A stretch of DNA of 64,000 nucleotides from Carpediemonas membranifera (Eukaryota; Fornicata): contig JAHDYR010000062.1 of NCBI GenBank assembly GCA_019828565.1, forward strand, positions 1,485,058 to 1,549,057. Direction: 5' to 3'. The stretch's first letter is position 1, and every line of letters begins with the position of its first letter. This document shows positions 37,279 to 46,040 of this stretch, piece by piece. The notes under the pieces were generated by a model that searched no databases, was not told the DNA's origin, and saw only the letters and a program-made list of their open reading frames with translations. The position numbers and the translations under genes are program-made.

Positions 37279-40200
37279 ATGGAGTGCGAAGAGTACATCC
37301 AGAAGCAACTATCCAAGACTGGCTTCGCCAGATATTCCCAAAACCTCTTTGTCCGCCAACAAAAGAATGCCTGGATCGAACAGGCCCGCGCTTTCATCGA
37401 GGACGGACAACGCAGGAAGTTCATCCCCATTCACGGGCTATACAGCCATTGCCGTGAGCTTATGGCGCATATCCTCTCCCTCGTGACGCCTTCGAACGGC
37501 AGCACTCTCTGCAACGTTGTCGACCTCGTCACCGTCATCCACTCCCGCTTCCTGCCCTCGGGCGAGATCCTCATGCAGCCGATGGTATCTGTCAGCGTCA
37601 TTGGCGGCTATGCGGCTGTCAAGCCCGTCCTCTCGCTTCATGCCCCAGACGACGCCGATGGGTCCATCTCCGGCGTCCTCGTCCTCGGCGCCATGCTCGG
37701 CCACACCGAGGTTGGTGAGGCGATGGCTGCGATGGCTTCTGCGCCGCAGTGGCTCATCGAGGGTGCTCGCGCCGCCTTGCCACTTCTCGACGTCGCCGAG
37801 GCCGACATCGCCGCCACCCTCGCCGTCAAGGCCGACCCCGCCGTCGAGCGCGCCATTCACCAGGCTCTCTGCGATGAGCTGTGCGCGGCCATCCCCCCGC
37901 TGCCCTGCGACCACGAGGTCGACCTCGACGCACTCATGTGGCCGAGGGAGCTGCTGCCGTCGACCGAGATCCCCTTCCACGTCTTCCTCACGGTCATGCG
38001 GGACCGGGCTCTGCTGGACGCCCACGTGCCGTTCTGCCATACCTACGCCGATCAGGAGATGCTCGACAGGCTCGAGCTGGCCGCTGATGACTACCTCGAT
38101 CTCGCCCCGGCCGCCGCGGAGCTCGTGCAGGCCCGGCTCATTGCGGCTGACATGGCCAAGTTCAGCGCCTTCCTAGCAAATGTCGACGCCGCCATCAACG
38201 GGATCGAGCTTGACGACGGCACGATACAGTGGCTCGACGCCAAGCTGACCACCGCTGAGGGCACGAGCTCGCTCACACTGGGTGGTGTCAAGGTCGCCTT
38301 CCCCCAGCGGGTCAACTTCAACGACCTTGGCGACATCATTGTCGGGCTGCCGGCGATGATCATCCCCGAGACGTGTCTGATGCAGCGCTTGCTGGCACTG
38401 CAGAACCCCATCAGGCCCCTTGACGACGGTCTTAACGGCTTCGGCTTCTTCCTGACAGGATATCGAGGACGCGCGACCCGACCGCTGCTGGTCTGGTCGA
38501 TGGGCGGTCCGCCGGAGCTGAGAAAGACGCTGGCCCTTGCTCAGGAGGTGTATCCCGTCAGAATGGACCTGGACGCCGTTATCCGCCTTGTTGCCACCGA
38601 GGAGTCTGCCGCCAAGCTGGCCGACATTACCCCCGACGACAAGTTCAAGCAGTTCCTGGCGGCCATGACGGATGAGGGCATCAAGCTGGGGCTGTCGAAC
38701 ATGGTTGTCATCGAATCCGCCTCGGCGACCGTCATTGCGATGACACACGATGTCTTCGCCGATATCCAGACCGTCAACGGCCTTGACTTCCAGGTGACTG
38801 TTGCACCAGATGCCACACCTCTGTCGACCGCCCCACAGGACAGGAATGAGAATGCATATGTGACGCCCTACAGCGAACACGCCGGGATGCCGAGCCAGAG
38901 CCAGCTGGCAGTGATGGAGACGGTTCTCATCCACTCGAAGGACACCTGGGCCAGCCAGGACTCCCTAAAGTGCGGCATTGGCATCGATGACACCGACAGA
39001 CAGAGCATCCTCAGCGAGGCTACGGGACCAGAGACGGCGACGGACTCGACGAAGCAGACGCCGAGAGTTATGACTGCGGAGAGGGACATCGCGACCCCGC
39101 CGGAGCGGATTATCACGAACGAGGACCGTCTCGCGATGCAGGAGCATGTCGGCTGGGGCCGCTGCTTCGAGCTGCTACAGGGCTCTTCCCGTCTGCTCGA
39201 GTCACTCGGCTCCCGCCTAGACAAGTTCGAGTCGAATCAGCAGGCCGTGCTGGAGGAGGTGCGTGGCATTGGGTCGACGGGGCAGGTCAGCCAGGCAACG
39301 AACGCCGACATGGATGAGGTCGTGGCGATGATGCGGGCCTCACTGGACATGAGGCAGTCGTCCTCTCTGCTACCGATGCCGACGATGCTGGCAGACATCA
39401 CCGATACCTCCTCGGATACCCTAGTGGAGCACGCCATCGTCAAGCTCCGCACGGCAACAGACCGCGGGGATGTGGAGGAGGCAACGCTCCTGGCCGAGAA
39501 GCTGGCGGCCACGCTGCTGACCACAGATGGATTGTCCGCGGCCATGCATGCCCTCAGGACAGCTGTCCGGAACGAGAAGCAGGCGACGCCCTCTGCTGAT
39601 GAGCTCCGAGGCATGATCCTCGAGATATTTGTCTGGGGCGCCGAGCTTGTCATCCGGAACGGCGAGGGTGACCGGCACACTGCCCTGCTGGTCGGTTCGG
39701 TGACCCAGCTGCTCAAGGCCCACAGCTTTACCCCACAGGCCATCGGCAGGGCGCTGCTCAACACCGAGAACCCCGCGCTGGTGACCATTCTCGAGCACTG
39801 CGCCAGCGCCGTCATCTCCACGACACGCTTGCTGACCCACCCCACCATCTTCAACTGCACGACCAGCCTCCTCTCCTCCAACACCAACACCTTCCAGTCA
39901 GTGCTCTCGAAGGCCCTCACTGGAATCCTCGGCGACGGCCTGCTCCTCAATGAGCTGTCTGGCTCGAACAAGACCCTGCCCTCTGGACTCGGGCCAGCCG
40001 TCGAGTTCCTATTCCGCGCCGGCTTCTTCAACATGTGGGACGGCCAGATGCTCTACTGCCTCCCCAGCGGAAAGAGCCAGCGCGGTCTGGTTGCCCTGGC
40101 GGTCGACATGTCTTCGTCCGCCAAGATCATGCCCGGTCTGGTCCGTGTCCTTGATTGCATCATTGCCAGGCTGCTGACGGCGGGCATCTCGACAGAACCG

Positions 40201-40776
40201 GCATGGACGACCACGATGTGCACCACTGTCCGCCTGCTGCTCGAGGCTGCCCACAGTGACCTGCTTTGCGCCGTCCCGAAGGCGCAGATTCGGGCCATGA
40301 GAACGTTGGCCCAGGAAGCGACGCTGATGCTGCTGGCGACGTACTTCCTGGCGCTGGGATCCGAGAGTGACACCGCTCACCTGCAGGAGACCCTCAGGGT
40401 GGCCTTCCTTGCCCTGCCCGAGTTCGCCGTCATCACACAGCTCCCTTTGTTCGACAAGGCGGCGGTCCAGACGATGAGGGACGCCGCAGCCGACAAGCCC
40501 CGGTTCGGGCAAGCCGTGCACCAGATTGTCGGTGGGGTGTACTCCCGTATTTCGAAGAAGAGCACGTTGAAGACGAAGATCCAGCAGACCATCGCGGCGT
40601 CCCCCCTTGTACGCAGGGAAGCGTCCATCATCAACATCGACGTCATCGTCGGCGAGGCCTTGAAGAAGGGCCGGCCGGTCGAGGTCGACTCGCAGAAGCT
40701 GCAGGCTATCGGAGCTGTCATTCTAGAGCAGACAGAGGAGCTCCGGGCAGCGTCGGCAAACACTGTCAGAGTATAA
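37279..40776 (+). CDS. Large helical protein of unknown function
   Basis: This uninterrupted frame encodes 1,165 residues, predominantly alpha-helical and Ala/Leu-rich, with no signal peptide. An N-terminal basic helix (FARYSQNLFVRQQKNAWIEQ) is followed by three large helical regions. A polar, low-complexity bridge near residues 510-660 is rich in Thr, Ser and Glu, with a short coiled coil (SLGSRLDKFESNQQAVLEEV). The C-terminal half resembles an alpha-solenoid. I do not recognise a family. High GC3 and a long intact frame make it a real gene. It converges with the ornithine decarboxylase gene, with only nine bases between the two stop codons. Confidence 0.6.
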   Translation: MECEEYIQKQLSKTGFARYSQNLFVRQQKNAWIEQARAFIEDGQRRKFIPIHGLYSHCRELMAHILSLVTPSNGSTLCNVVDLVTVIHSRFLPSGEILMQPMVSVSVIGGYAAVKPVLSLHAPDDADGSISGVLVLGAMLGHTEVGEAMAAMASAPQWLIEGARAALPLLDVAEADIAATLAVKADPAVERAIHQALCDELCAAIPPLPCDHEVDLDALMWPRELLPSTEIPFHVFLTVMRDRALLDAHVPFCHTYADQEMLDRLELAADDYLDLAPAAAELVQARLIAADMAKFSAFLANVDAAINGIELDDGTIQWLDAKLTTAEGTSSLTLGGVKVAFPQRVNFNDLGDIIVGLPAMIIPETCLMQRLLALQNPIRPLDDGLNGFGFFLTGYRGRATRPLLVWSMGGPPELRKTLALAQEVYPVRMDLDAVIRLVATEESAAKLADITPDDKFKQFLAAMTDEGIKLGLSNMVVIESASATVIAMTHDVFADIQTVNGLDFQVTVAPDATPLSTAPQDRNENAYVTPYSEHAGMPSQSQLAVMETVLIHSKDTWASQDSLKCGIGIDDTDRQSILSEATGPETATDSTKQTPRVMTAERDIATPPERIITNEDRLAMQEHVGWGRCFELLQGSSRLLESLGSRLDKFESNQQAVLEEVRGIGSTGQVSQATNADMDEVVAMMRASLDMRQSSSLLPMPTMLADITDTSSDTLVEHAIVKLRTATDRGDVEEATLLAEKLAATLLTTDGLSAAMHALRTAVRNEKQATPSADELRGMILEIFVWGAELVIRNGEGDRHTALLVGSVTQLLKAHSFTPQAIGRALLNTENPALVTILEHCASAVISTTRLLTHPTIFNCTTSLLSSNTNTFQSVLSKALTGILGDGLLLNELSGSNKTLPSGLGPAVEFLFRAGFFNMWDGQMLYCLPSGKSQRGLVALAVDMSSSAKIMPGLVRVLDCIIARLLTAGISTEPAWTTTMCTTVRLLLEAAHSDLLCAVPKAQIRAMRTLAQEATLMLLATYFLALGSESDTAHLQETLRVAFLALPEFAVITQLPLFDKAAVQTMRDAAADKPRFGQAVHQIVGGVYSRISKKSTLKTKIQQTIAASPLVRREASIINIDVIVGEALKKGRPVEVDSQKLQAIGAVILEQTEELRAASANTVRV

Positions 40777-40785
40777 ATTTATTCG

Positions 40786-41919
40786 TCAGATGCAGTATGT
40801 CTGGATGGGGGGGAATCCGTTGAACGCGACGCTCGCATAGCTGGCGGTGTACGCCCCGGTGGAGTGGAATTGAACCAGGTCGCCCGCCCTGAGGCCGACA
40901 GGCAGGCTGTACTCCTTCTTCTCGTAGATCACGTCGACGCTGTCGCACGTCGGGCCCGCGAGGATGACGGGCTCGGTCTCCTCTCCGTCGCGGGAGGTCG
41001 TGATGTTGTACGCGATGGCCTCGTCCAGGGTCTCGGCGAGACCGTTGAATCTGCCGGCGTCGAGGTACACCCAGCGCTTGCAGTCATCGTTGGACTTGCG
41101 GGCGACAAGAACGACCTCGGCCTGGAGGACGCCGGCATCCGCAACGATGGCCCTGCCCGGCTCGATCATCAGCAGCAGGGCGTTGCGTGCGCCGAAGTGG
41201 CCCACGATAGCCCTATTAATCGCGTCGGTGTACTCGGAGACGGCCGGCACCGCGTCCGCATAGCCCTGGGCGGGTAGACCCCCACCGAGGTTGACCGCCT
41301 GGAGATCGATGCTGTGCTCCTGCAGCGTGGCCAGCAGAGACTTCACTCGGCTGAGGGCAGCGTCCCATTGCCCGACACACGTCTGCTGCGACCCCACGTG
41401 GAAGCTAGCGCCGTACGGGACGAGGCCCACGTGCCGGGCCAGCCGCATAAGGTCCTCCGCCATTGTCTGGCTGCAGCCGAACTTAGCATGCAGGGGGCAC
41501 AGCGCACCGTCATTCCGGACGGCCAGGCGACAGAAGACGAGGGACCCCGGGGCTGCCCGGGAGATCTTGAGCAGCTCCTCCTCGGAGTCAAAGGCAAAGA
41601 GTCTGATGCCGCGGGAGTATGCGTAGGAGATGTCGCGCTCCTTCTTGATGGTGCTGCCGTAGCTTAGGCGGGCTGGTGTGGCACCGAGCTCGAGACAGAG
41701 GTTGATCTCGGGGACGGAGGCAACATCAAAAGACGAACCGGCCTCAACAAGCGTTCGAATGACTTCTGGCGCCGGGTTTGCCTTCACCGCGTAGAATACG
41801 CTCATCCGGGGAAGCAATCGCTGCAGCTCGTCGTAATTGCGCCTCACCTGGTCCAGATCAATGATAAGGCATGGCGTGTGGACGTTGTTCTCGTTAAGGA
41901 ACGCTTGAATACGCTGCAT
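40786..41919 (-). CDS. Ornithine/lysine-type decarboxylase, bacterial-like fold III PLP enzyme
   Basis: The 377-residue enzyme has all group IV decarboxylase residues: PLP lysine (FYAVKANPAP), FDVASVPEI, SYGSTIKKERDI, KFGCS, GASFHVGSQQ, the NLGGGLP turn, EPGRAIVADAG and the active-site Cys (GPTCDSVDVI). It decarboxylates ornithine (or lysine) to putrescine (or cadaverine) in polyamine synthesis. The phrases TIKKERDI and YLDAGRFNGLAETLDEAI are typical of short bacterial ODCs rather than the classical eukaryotic enzyme (YxNDGVYGSFN). No antizyme-type PEST tail is present, since the chain stops soon after the fold. The start at 41919 follows a GCAGTTTAGT motif by about 40 nt. It is a candidate for horizontal transfer. 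Confidence 0.85.
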   Translation of the reverse strand: MQRIQAFLNENNVHTPCLIIDLDQVRRNYDELQRLLPRMSVFYAVKANPAPEVIRTLVEAGSSFDVASVPEINLCLELGATPARLSYGSTIKKERDISYAYSRGIRLFAFDSEEELLKISRAAPGSLVFCRLAVRNDGALCPLHAKFGCSQTMAEDLMRLARHVGLVPYGASFHVGSQQTCVGQWDAALSRVKSLLATLQEHSIDLQAVNLGGGLPAQGYADAVPAVSEYTDAINRAIVGHFGARNALLLMIEPGRAIVADAGVLQAEVVLVARKSNDDCKRWVYLDAGRFNGLAETLDEAIAYNITTSRDGEETEPVILAGPTCDSVDVIYEKKEYSLPVGLRAGDLVQFHSTGAYTASYASVAFNGFPPIQTYCI

Positions 41920-41960
41920 TTGTGCACCATGGTGCGAACCTTGAAGCGACCAAACAGTAC

Positions 41961-41970
41961 TAAACTGCGG
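41961..41970 (-). promoter_or_regulatory. Initiator-like CCGCAGTTTA motif
   Basis: Sense to the decarboxylase gene, 41 nt before its ATG. Confidence 0.4.
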
Positions 41971-42137
41971 CTGACAGTGGCGCCACGAGCGTGCAGGGTG
42001 CAGGTGCATGACACTATGTCTGCACTGGAGCCCCGCTAAGCTGATGTTTCCTTGCTTCGACCTGTCGCTGCCAACGTCAGGAAACCGAAACGAAGCAATC
42101 CGAACCTATATTCATTAAATAACAACTAGCGAGCGGC

Positions 42138-42962
42138 CTAGTAGGCCTTGGTGATCTGGGCAGGCTCGAGGCCGTGCCACTGCCCGGGGATGCCCCGGTT
42201 CGACCTGAGCGACTTCTGCCGCTGCCGGTGCACGTAGTTCTGGATCTGCCGCAGCGATGGCGCCGGCCCATCCGTGCACAGCTGCTGCAAGATGGCTTGG
42301 GGCTTCAGCCCGCTGTCGGCCAGGGCGGCGATGGTCTTCTTAGTTCGGGCGTCAATGCCATAGCGTGTCTGCGTGTTCTTTCGGGGCCGCTCAACAGGTG
42401 TGTGCGTCCCAGCGCTCAGCCGGAACACCTTCTCGCAGCCGTGGCAGTAAACGTACCGCGTCTCGAGGGTACAGTCCGTGCAACACCCCTGGGCGCACCG
42501 GAACCGGAGACAGAAGGCACGGTGGGCCCTGTTGCGGGGACAGGCCATAGTGGTGGTGCCCTTCGAGTGCCAGCCGCAGTGGCCGGGGCATGCATCCTTG
42601 TGGACGTTGATGGCGATGCGGACGTCCTCGTCGGACCACGACGCGATGCTGAGGTCCCCGGTGATATCGGTCGTCTCCCAGTCCCGCTTGTGGCTGGGGG
42701 CCTTGCAAACGGGGGGCTGCGCTGGCTCGATCGAGGGGAAGGGCTCAGTTGCCGGGGCTGTGGGCGACGGCACGGAGGGGGATGCAGGAGGCATGGTGGT
42801 GCTAAGAAGGGGGATGGTAACCTCTACGGGGTTAAATGGGGCCTGAGTAGTCAGCTCTGCGCTCGGGGTGCTAAGAAAGAGCGGGTCCACCGGAATGGAG
42901 GGCGAGACAGCGTCAAAAGTGCTGCCGAACAAGTCTAATGGGTACGAAAATGAAGAATCCAT
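42138..42962 (-). CDS. Zinc-binding/HTH putative DNA-binding protein, paralogue 2
   Basis: The 274-residue protein has a Pro/Ser/Thr-rich N-terminus, then a Cys/His-rich core (ACPGHCGWHSKG, ACPRNRAHRAFC, FRCAQGCCTDCT, YVYCHGCEKVFRL, GTHTP) and a C-terminal helical block (KKTIAALADSGLKPQAILQQ, APSLRQIQNYVHRQRQKS). The second half aligns with the protein at 31957-32943, including the PSLRQIQNYV motif, and this copy carries extra Cys and His on the N-terminal side. This suggests a zinc fold related to FLYWCH/MULE-type fingers coupled to an HTH. A transcription-factor role is inferred. The ATG at 42962 is preferred over an upstream non-ATG start. A GCAGTTTTGCC motif lies about 140 nt upstream (43101-43111). 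Confidence 0.6.
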   Translation of the reverse strand: MDSSFSYPLDLFGSTFDAVSPSIPVDPLFLSTPSAELTTQAPFNPVEVTIPLLSTTMPPASPSVPSPTAPATEPFPSIEPAQPPVCKAPSHKRDWETTDITGDLSIASWSDEDVRIAINVHKDACPGHCGWHSKGTTTMACPRNRAHRAFCLRFRCAQGCCTDCTLETRYVYCHGCEKVFRLSAGTHTPVERPRKNTQTRYGIDARTKKTIAALADSGLKPQAILQQLCTDGPAPSLRQIQNYVHRQRQKSLRSNRGIPGQWHGLEPAQITKAY

Positions 42963-43182
42963 GCAAGAAATGCGCTGGAGCAGCGTGTTAATGATCAAAC
43001 GGGGAGGTCGTTCACATTTTCTCAATTTTTTCTTGCACGCTGATTTTCTCCATATCCGGAGATGTGGGAAACCGAGTCGAGGATCTCACTGGCCTATTCT
43101 GGCAAAACTGCATCTCCAACTCCAGTATAATGGATGTGTCTAAGCCGGTGGAGTTTACAATCCTCATCCAGCCCTACCCCAG

Positions 43183-45156
43183 TCAACCGCAGCTGAGCCC
43201 AAGGGCCTCCAGCCGAGCAACCAGCCCGCCGTCAAACGGGAAGATGCACTTGGGCACGGCCGCAACGAGGCACGGGTAGCCTGCAGCGGCGTTGCCGAGG
43301 ATGTCCTCCATGCACGAGACGACCTCGCCCTTGACCAGGTCGCGGCTGGACGTCAGCAGGGTGTGGGCGAAGAGCTCGGCCAGCTGGGCCATGTCGCCGC
43401 CCGCCCCGTCCCCCCTGAACGAAACGGCGTGGCGCAGGGACCGGAAGAGGTAGATGGCCTCGTACGACGTCGTCTCGGCGTGTGCGGCGGCAGTGCACAT
43501 CACCTGGAGCACGGCGACCAGGTCGTCCCCGAACTGGCGAGCATCTGGCAGCGCCATCAGGATTGGTCTGAGATGTGTGAGCTGGCCGATGACGGACGGA
43601 ACGATGAAGAACTGCTTGCTGTTCCGGCCCATGCAGGCGTGGGGGTCAGCCTCGATGTCCGCCAGGGATGGAAGCACGCTGTGGATGGCGGCCTTGGCGA
43701 GGGCGAAGAACCGCTCGGCGGTGACGGGGTCATTCGTGGGAGGGGCCATGAAGGGCTGGGCCAGGAGCTTCTGGACGGCCTTGAGGTCCGAGAAGTTGTT
43801 CGTCTTCTGCCGTCCCCTGATCCGGTTGGTGAGGCTGACTTGGGACTCGGGGTCCTCGAGGAAGACCCGCAGCACCGTGTCGAAGAGGTCGGCCGACGTG
43901 TACTCCACCGGTACCGCCAGCTCCTCCACGCGCACGTCGACCGCGAGCTCCGCCAGGACAGGCAGCAGGTAGTTCCACACGGGGTGGCGTGTCTTGCTGA
44001 GGCTCGCGTAGCTCCGGAGGGCGGGCCACAGCGCGCTGGCCGGGTCGAGCAGGCGGGCTGTGAAGCAGTCGTGCAGGGCGGGCATGTCAAACGGCGATGG
44101 TATGGCCGAACCGACGTGGGCCAGGTTGAGGAAGATCTCGGCGAGCTTGGAGTGCGTGGACTGGACCTTCGGGTTGGTCAGGTGGGGGCTGCCCTCTCGC
44201 GTCAGCAGGGGTAGCACCCGGCCGACAAGCAGGTCGACCATGGGCGGGCTCAGCACCTGCACCGCCCAGGCCGGTGTGGCGCCCAGGTCCGGCCTGAGGT
44301 AGTGAATGTGGTCCGCCCACTCTTCGTGGGAGTAGAGGTCGACCAGCCGGCCGTAGACGTCGTTGAACGCCACCACCATGGCGGACGTGTACACGTACAG
44401 CAGTTGGACTGTGAATATCGGTGCCTTATCGACCCAGTCGGCGCCGTGCACTGCTACGAGGGGCCCGATGCGGTGGAACACAGAGAGTCCCTGAATCACC
44501 TCCCCGTCCGCTATGCTCTGGCCGTGGATGAGCTGGCTGATCATGTCAACCCGGGCCGTGAAAGTCTGCTCGACGGCGTACAGCACGGCGGGCGAGGAGG
44601 AGAGCCGGGTGTTGACGTCCAGCGACGTGAAGATCAGCGGCTCATATAGCGTGAACAGCCGCTCCATCACAGCAAACGGGATCTTGTACCCGTCGCTGAA
44701 CGTTGGGATGCCACCTTCGTAGCTGATGCCGTCCAGCGCCAGCTCGAGTCTGATCTTCAGGTCGGGCAGTCCATGCCACGTGTCGTCGTGTGAAATGTGC
44801 TTCTTCATCACAGTGGCGATGTCCCTAAGGCCTTCCAGGTACTTCACGACGGCCTGCTTGTCCGGTACGCTGTTTGGCCGGAGGTTCTTCTCGTTGAGGT
44901 AGAAGATTAGAGTCGAGAAGCACAACTTCGCCTGCGGAAGAAAATATGTGTATGCCGAGTTGTATGTAGTCGTCGTGTTGATCTCCTCGAAGAATGGGAT
45001 CTTACCGCTGGCCTTCTTCAGCTCGTACATGGCTGTACGGAAGTCCGGATCCATGACGACGGTCGTGAAACTCTTATGCTGGGCATTAACCACTATCTTT
45101 TCGAGTAAATGGCCTAACTGCTCTGGAGAGAGTGCCGTTGGCCCGTTCCTGGACAT
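43183..45156 (-). CDS. Alpha-helical repeat protein of unknown function
   Basis: The 657-residue chain is helical throughout, with no transmembrane segment or signal peptide. Regularly spaced hydrophobic helices (PMVDLLVGRVLPLLTR, HSKLAEIFLNLAHVGS, SVIGQLTHLRPILMALPDAR, ELFAHTLLTSSRDLVKG) suggest an alpha-solenoid scaffold. A stretch around residues 320-380 faintly resembles the core of UFD2-type E4 ligases, but there is no U-box and I do not claim that identity. The frame is intact and GC-rich. The ATG at 45156 is the first true one; the further upstream open part uses GTG. It lies between the zinc/HTH paralogue and the Tim17-family gene on the same strand. Confidence 0.55.
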   Translation of the reverse strand: MSRNGPTALSPEQLGHLLEKIVVNAQHKSFTTVVMDPDFRTAMYELKKASGKIPFFEEINTTTTYNSAYTYFLPQAKLCFSTLIFYLNEKNLRPNSVPDKQAVVKYLEGLRDIATVMKKHISHDDTWHGLPDLKIRLELALDGISYEGGIPTFSDGYKIPFAVMERLFTLYEPLIFTSLDVNTRLSSSPAVLYAVEQTFTARVDMISQLIHGQSIADGEVIQGLSVFHRIGPLVAVHGADWVDKAPIFTVQLLYVYTSAMVVAFNDVYGRLVDLYSHEEWADHIHYLRPDLGATPAWAVQVLSPPMVDLLVGRVLPLLTREGSPHLTNPKVQSTHSKLAEIFLNLAHVGSAIPSPFDMPALHDCFTARLLDPASALWPALRSYASLSKTRHPVWNYLLPVLAELAVDVRVEELAVPVEYTSADLFDTVLRVFLEDPESQVSLTNRIRGRQKTNNFSDLKAVQKLLAQPFMAPPTNDPVTAERFFALAKAAIHSVLPSLADIEADPHACMGRNSKQFFIVPSVIGQLTHLRPILMALPDARQFGDDLVAVLQVMCTAAAHAETTSYEAIYLFRSLRHAVSFRGDGAGGDMAQLAELFAHTLLTSSRDLVKGEVVSCMEDILGNAAAGYPCLVAAVPKCIFPFDGGLVARLEALGLSCG

Positions 45157-45303
45157 GTGCTCTATTATCACTCAAAACGACATTTGATTGACCCTGCTGC
45201 CTGCTGTTGACAGAGAGTAATGTGTCCGGCACCCCGCCATAGTGGCTCAGGGCATCCAATCCAACCAACCACAACGCCGTGTGCAGTTTACTCACATCCC
45301 ACA

Positions 45304-45950
45304 CTAGTGCCCGGTAAGCTTCCTCAGCGGCCTGCGCGCCCTGCTAAGGAGTGCTGCCCACTTATCGTTAGCCTCGTCCGACAGCCTGGAGCTGAGCACG
45401 GTATCCTCTGACAGGAAGACCTCGGACAGCAGGGAGAAGCCTGTGTACTCCGCGAAGGACGTGGCAATCACTGGGAACGCCGGCCTGGATGCCATCCCGC
45501 CAGCTATAGCCAGACCTCTCTGGCGTCTGAAGCTGTTCCATCCGACAGCTGTGCCCGTGATCGCCGAGGCAGCGATGGTGTTCGCCATGCCGCGCGACTG
45601 GGTGCCGTGGTCGACAGCGAGCTTCGAGCCGTTGTAGATCCACGTGAGCGTGGCGAACGACCGGGAGTGCTGCCACATGAGGCGGCCGAAGCCTCTGGCC
45701 CCGAGTGATTCGTGGTGAATGAGCGTCTTCATGGCGCCGTCGAGCACGCCATACGCGCCTCCCATGAGGCCTGAACCCTGTGTGAGCATGGAATAACCGC
45801 ACGAACCACGCCGCCCATGAACGCGATGAAGCATTGGCCCATGAGTGTATCGGGCGACATCAGCCGCTGACCGAGCAGATATGCGCGCTCCTCCTTCGTA
45901 AATGGCCTCTCGGGTGCCTGGCGCACCTCCATTCCGCTGAACAGTGCCAT
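45304..45950 (-). CDS. Tim17/Tim22/Tim23-family protein translocase, two exons
   Basis: Exons 45807-45950 and 45304-45777 splice across a 29-nt intron into 205 residues. The spliced N-terminal helix reads QCFIAFMGGV joined to GSGLMGGAYGVLDGAMKT, the Gly-rich GxxxG helix of the Tim17 family. Later come SFATLTWIYNGSKLAVDH and MANTIAASAITGTAVG, as in Tim22/Tim23. The family forms the inner-membrane protein import channel of mitochondria and related organelles. A member here implies a mitochondrion-derived organelle that still imports proteins. Which of Tim17, Tim22 or Tim23 it represents cannot be decided by eye. The frame is broken without splicing, which confirms the intron. Confidence 0.75.
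45778..45806 (-). other. Spliceosomal intron, 29 nt
   Basis: Begins GTTCGT and ends ATGCTCACACAG. Removal restores the GxxxG helix of the Tim17-family protein. Confidence 0.8.
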
Positions 45951-46040
45951 TTGCTGTTGTTGATCGTTGTTGAAAAACGAGGACGCACGCAGTCGACCGA
46001 AAGCCAGCCACCCCGGCTCACAGATCCAATCCGACGCTGT

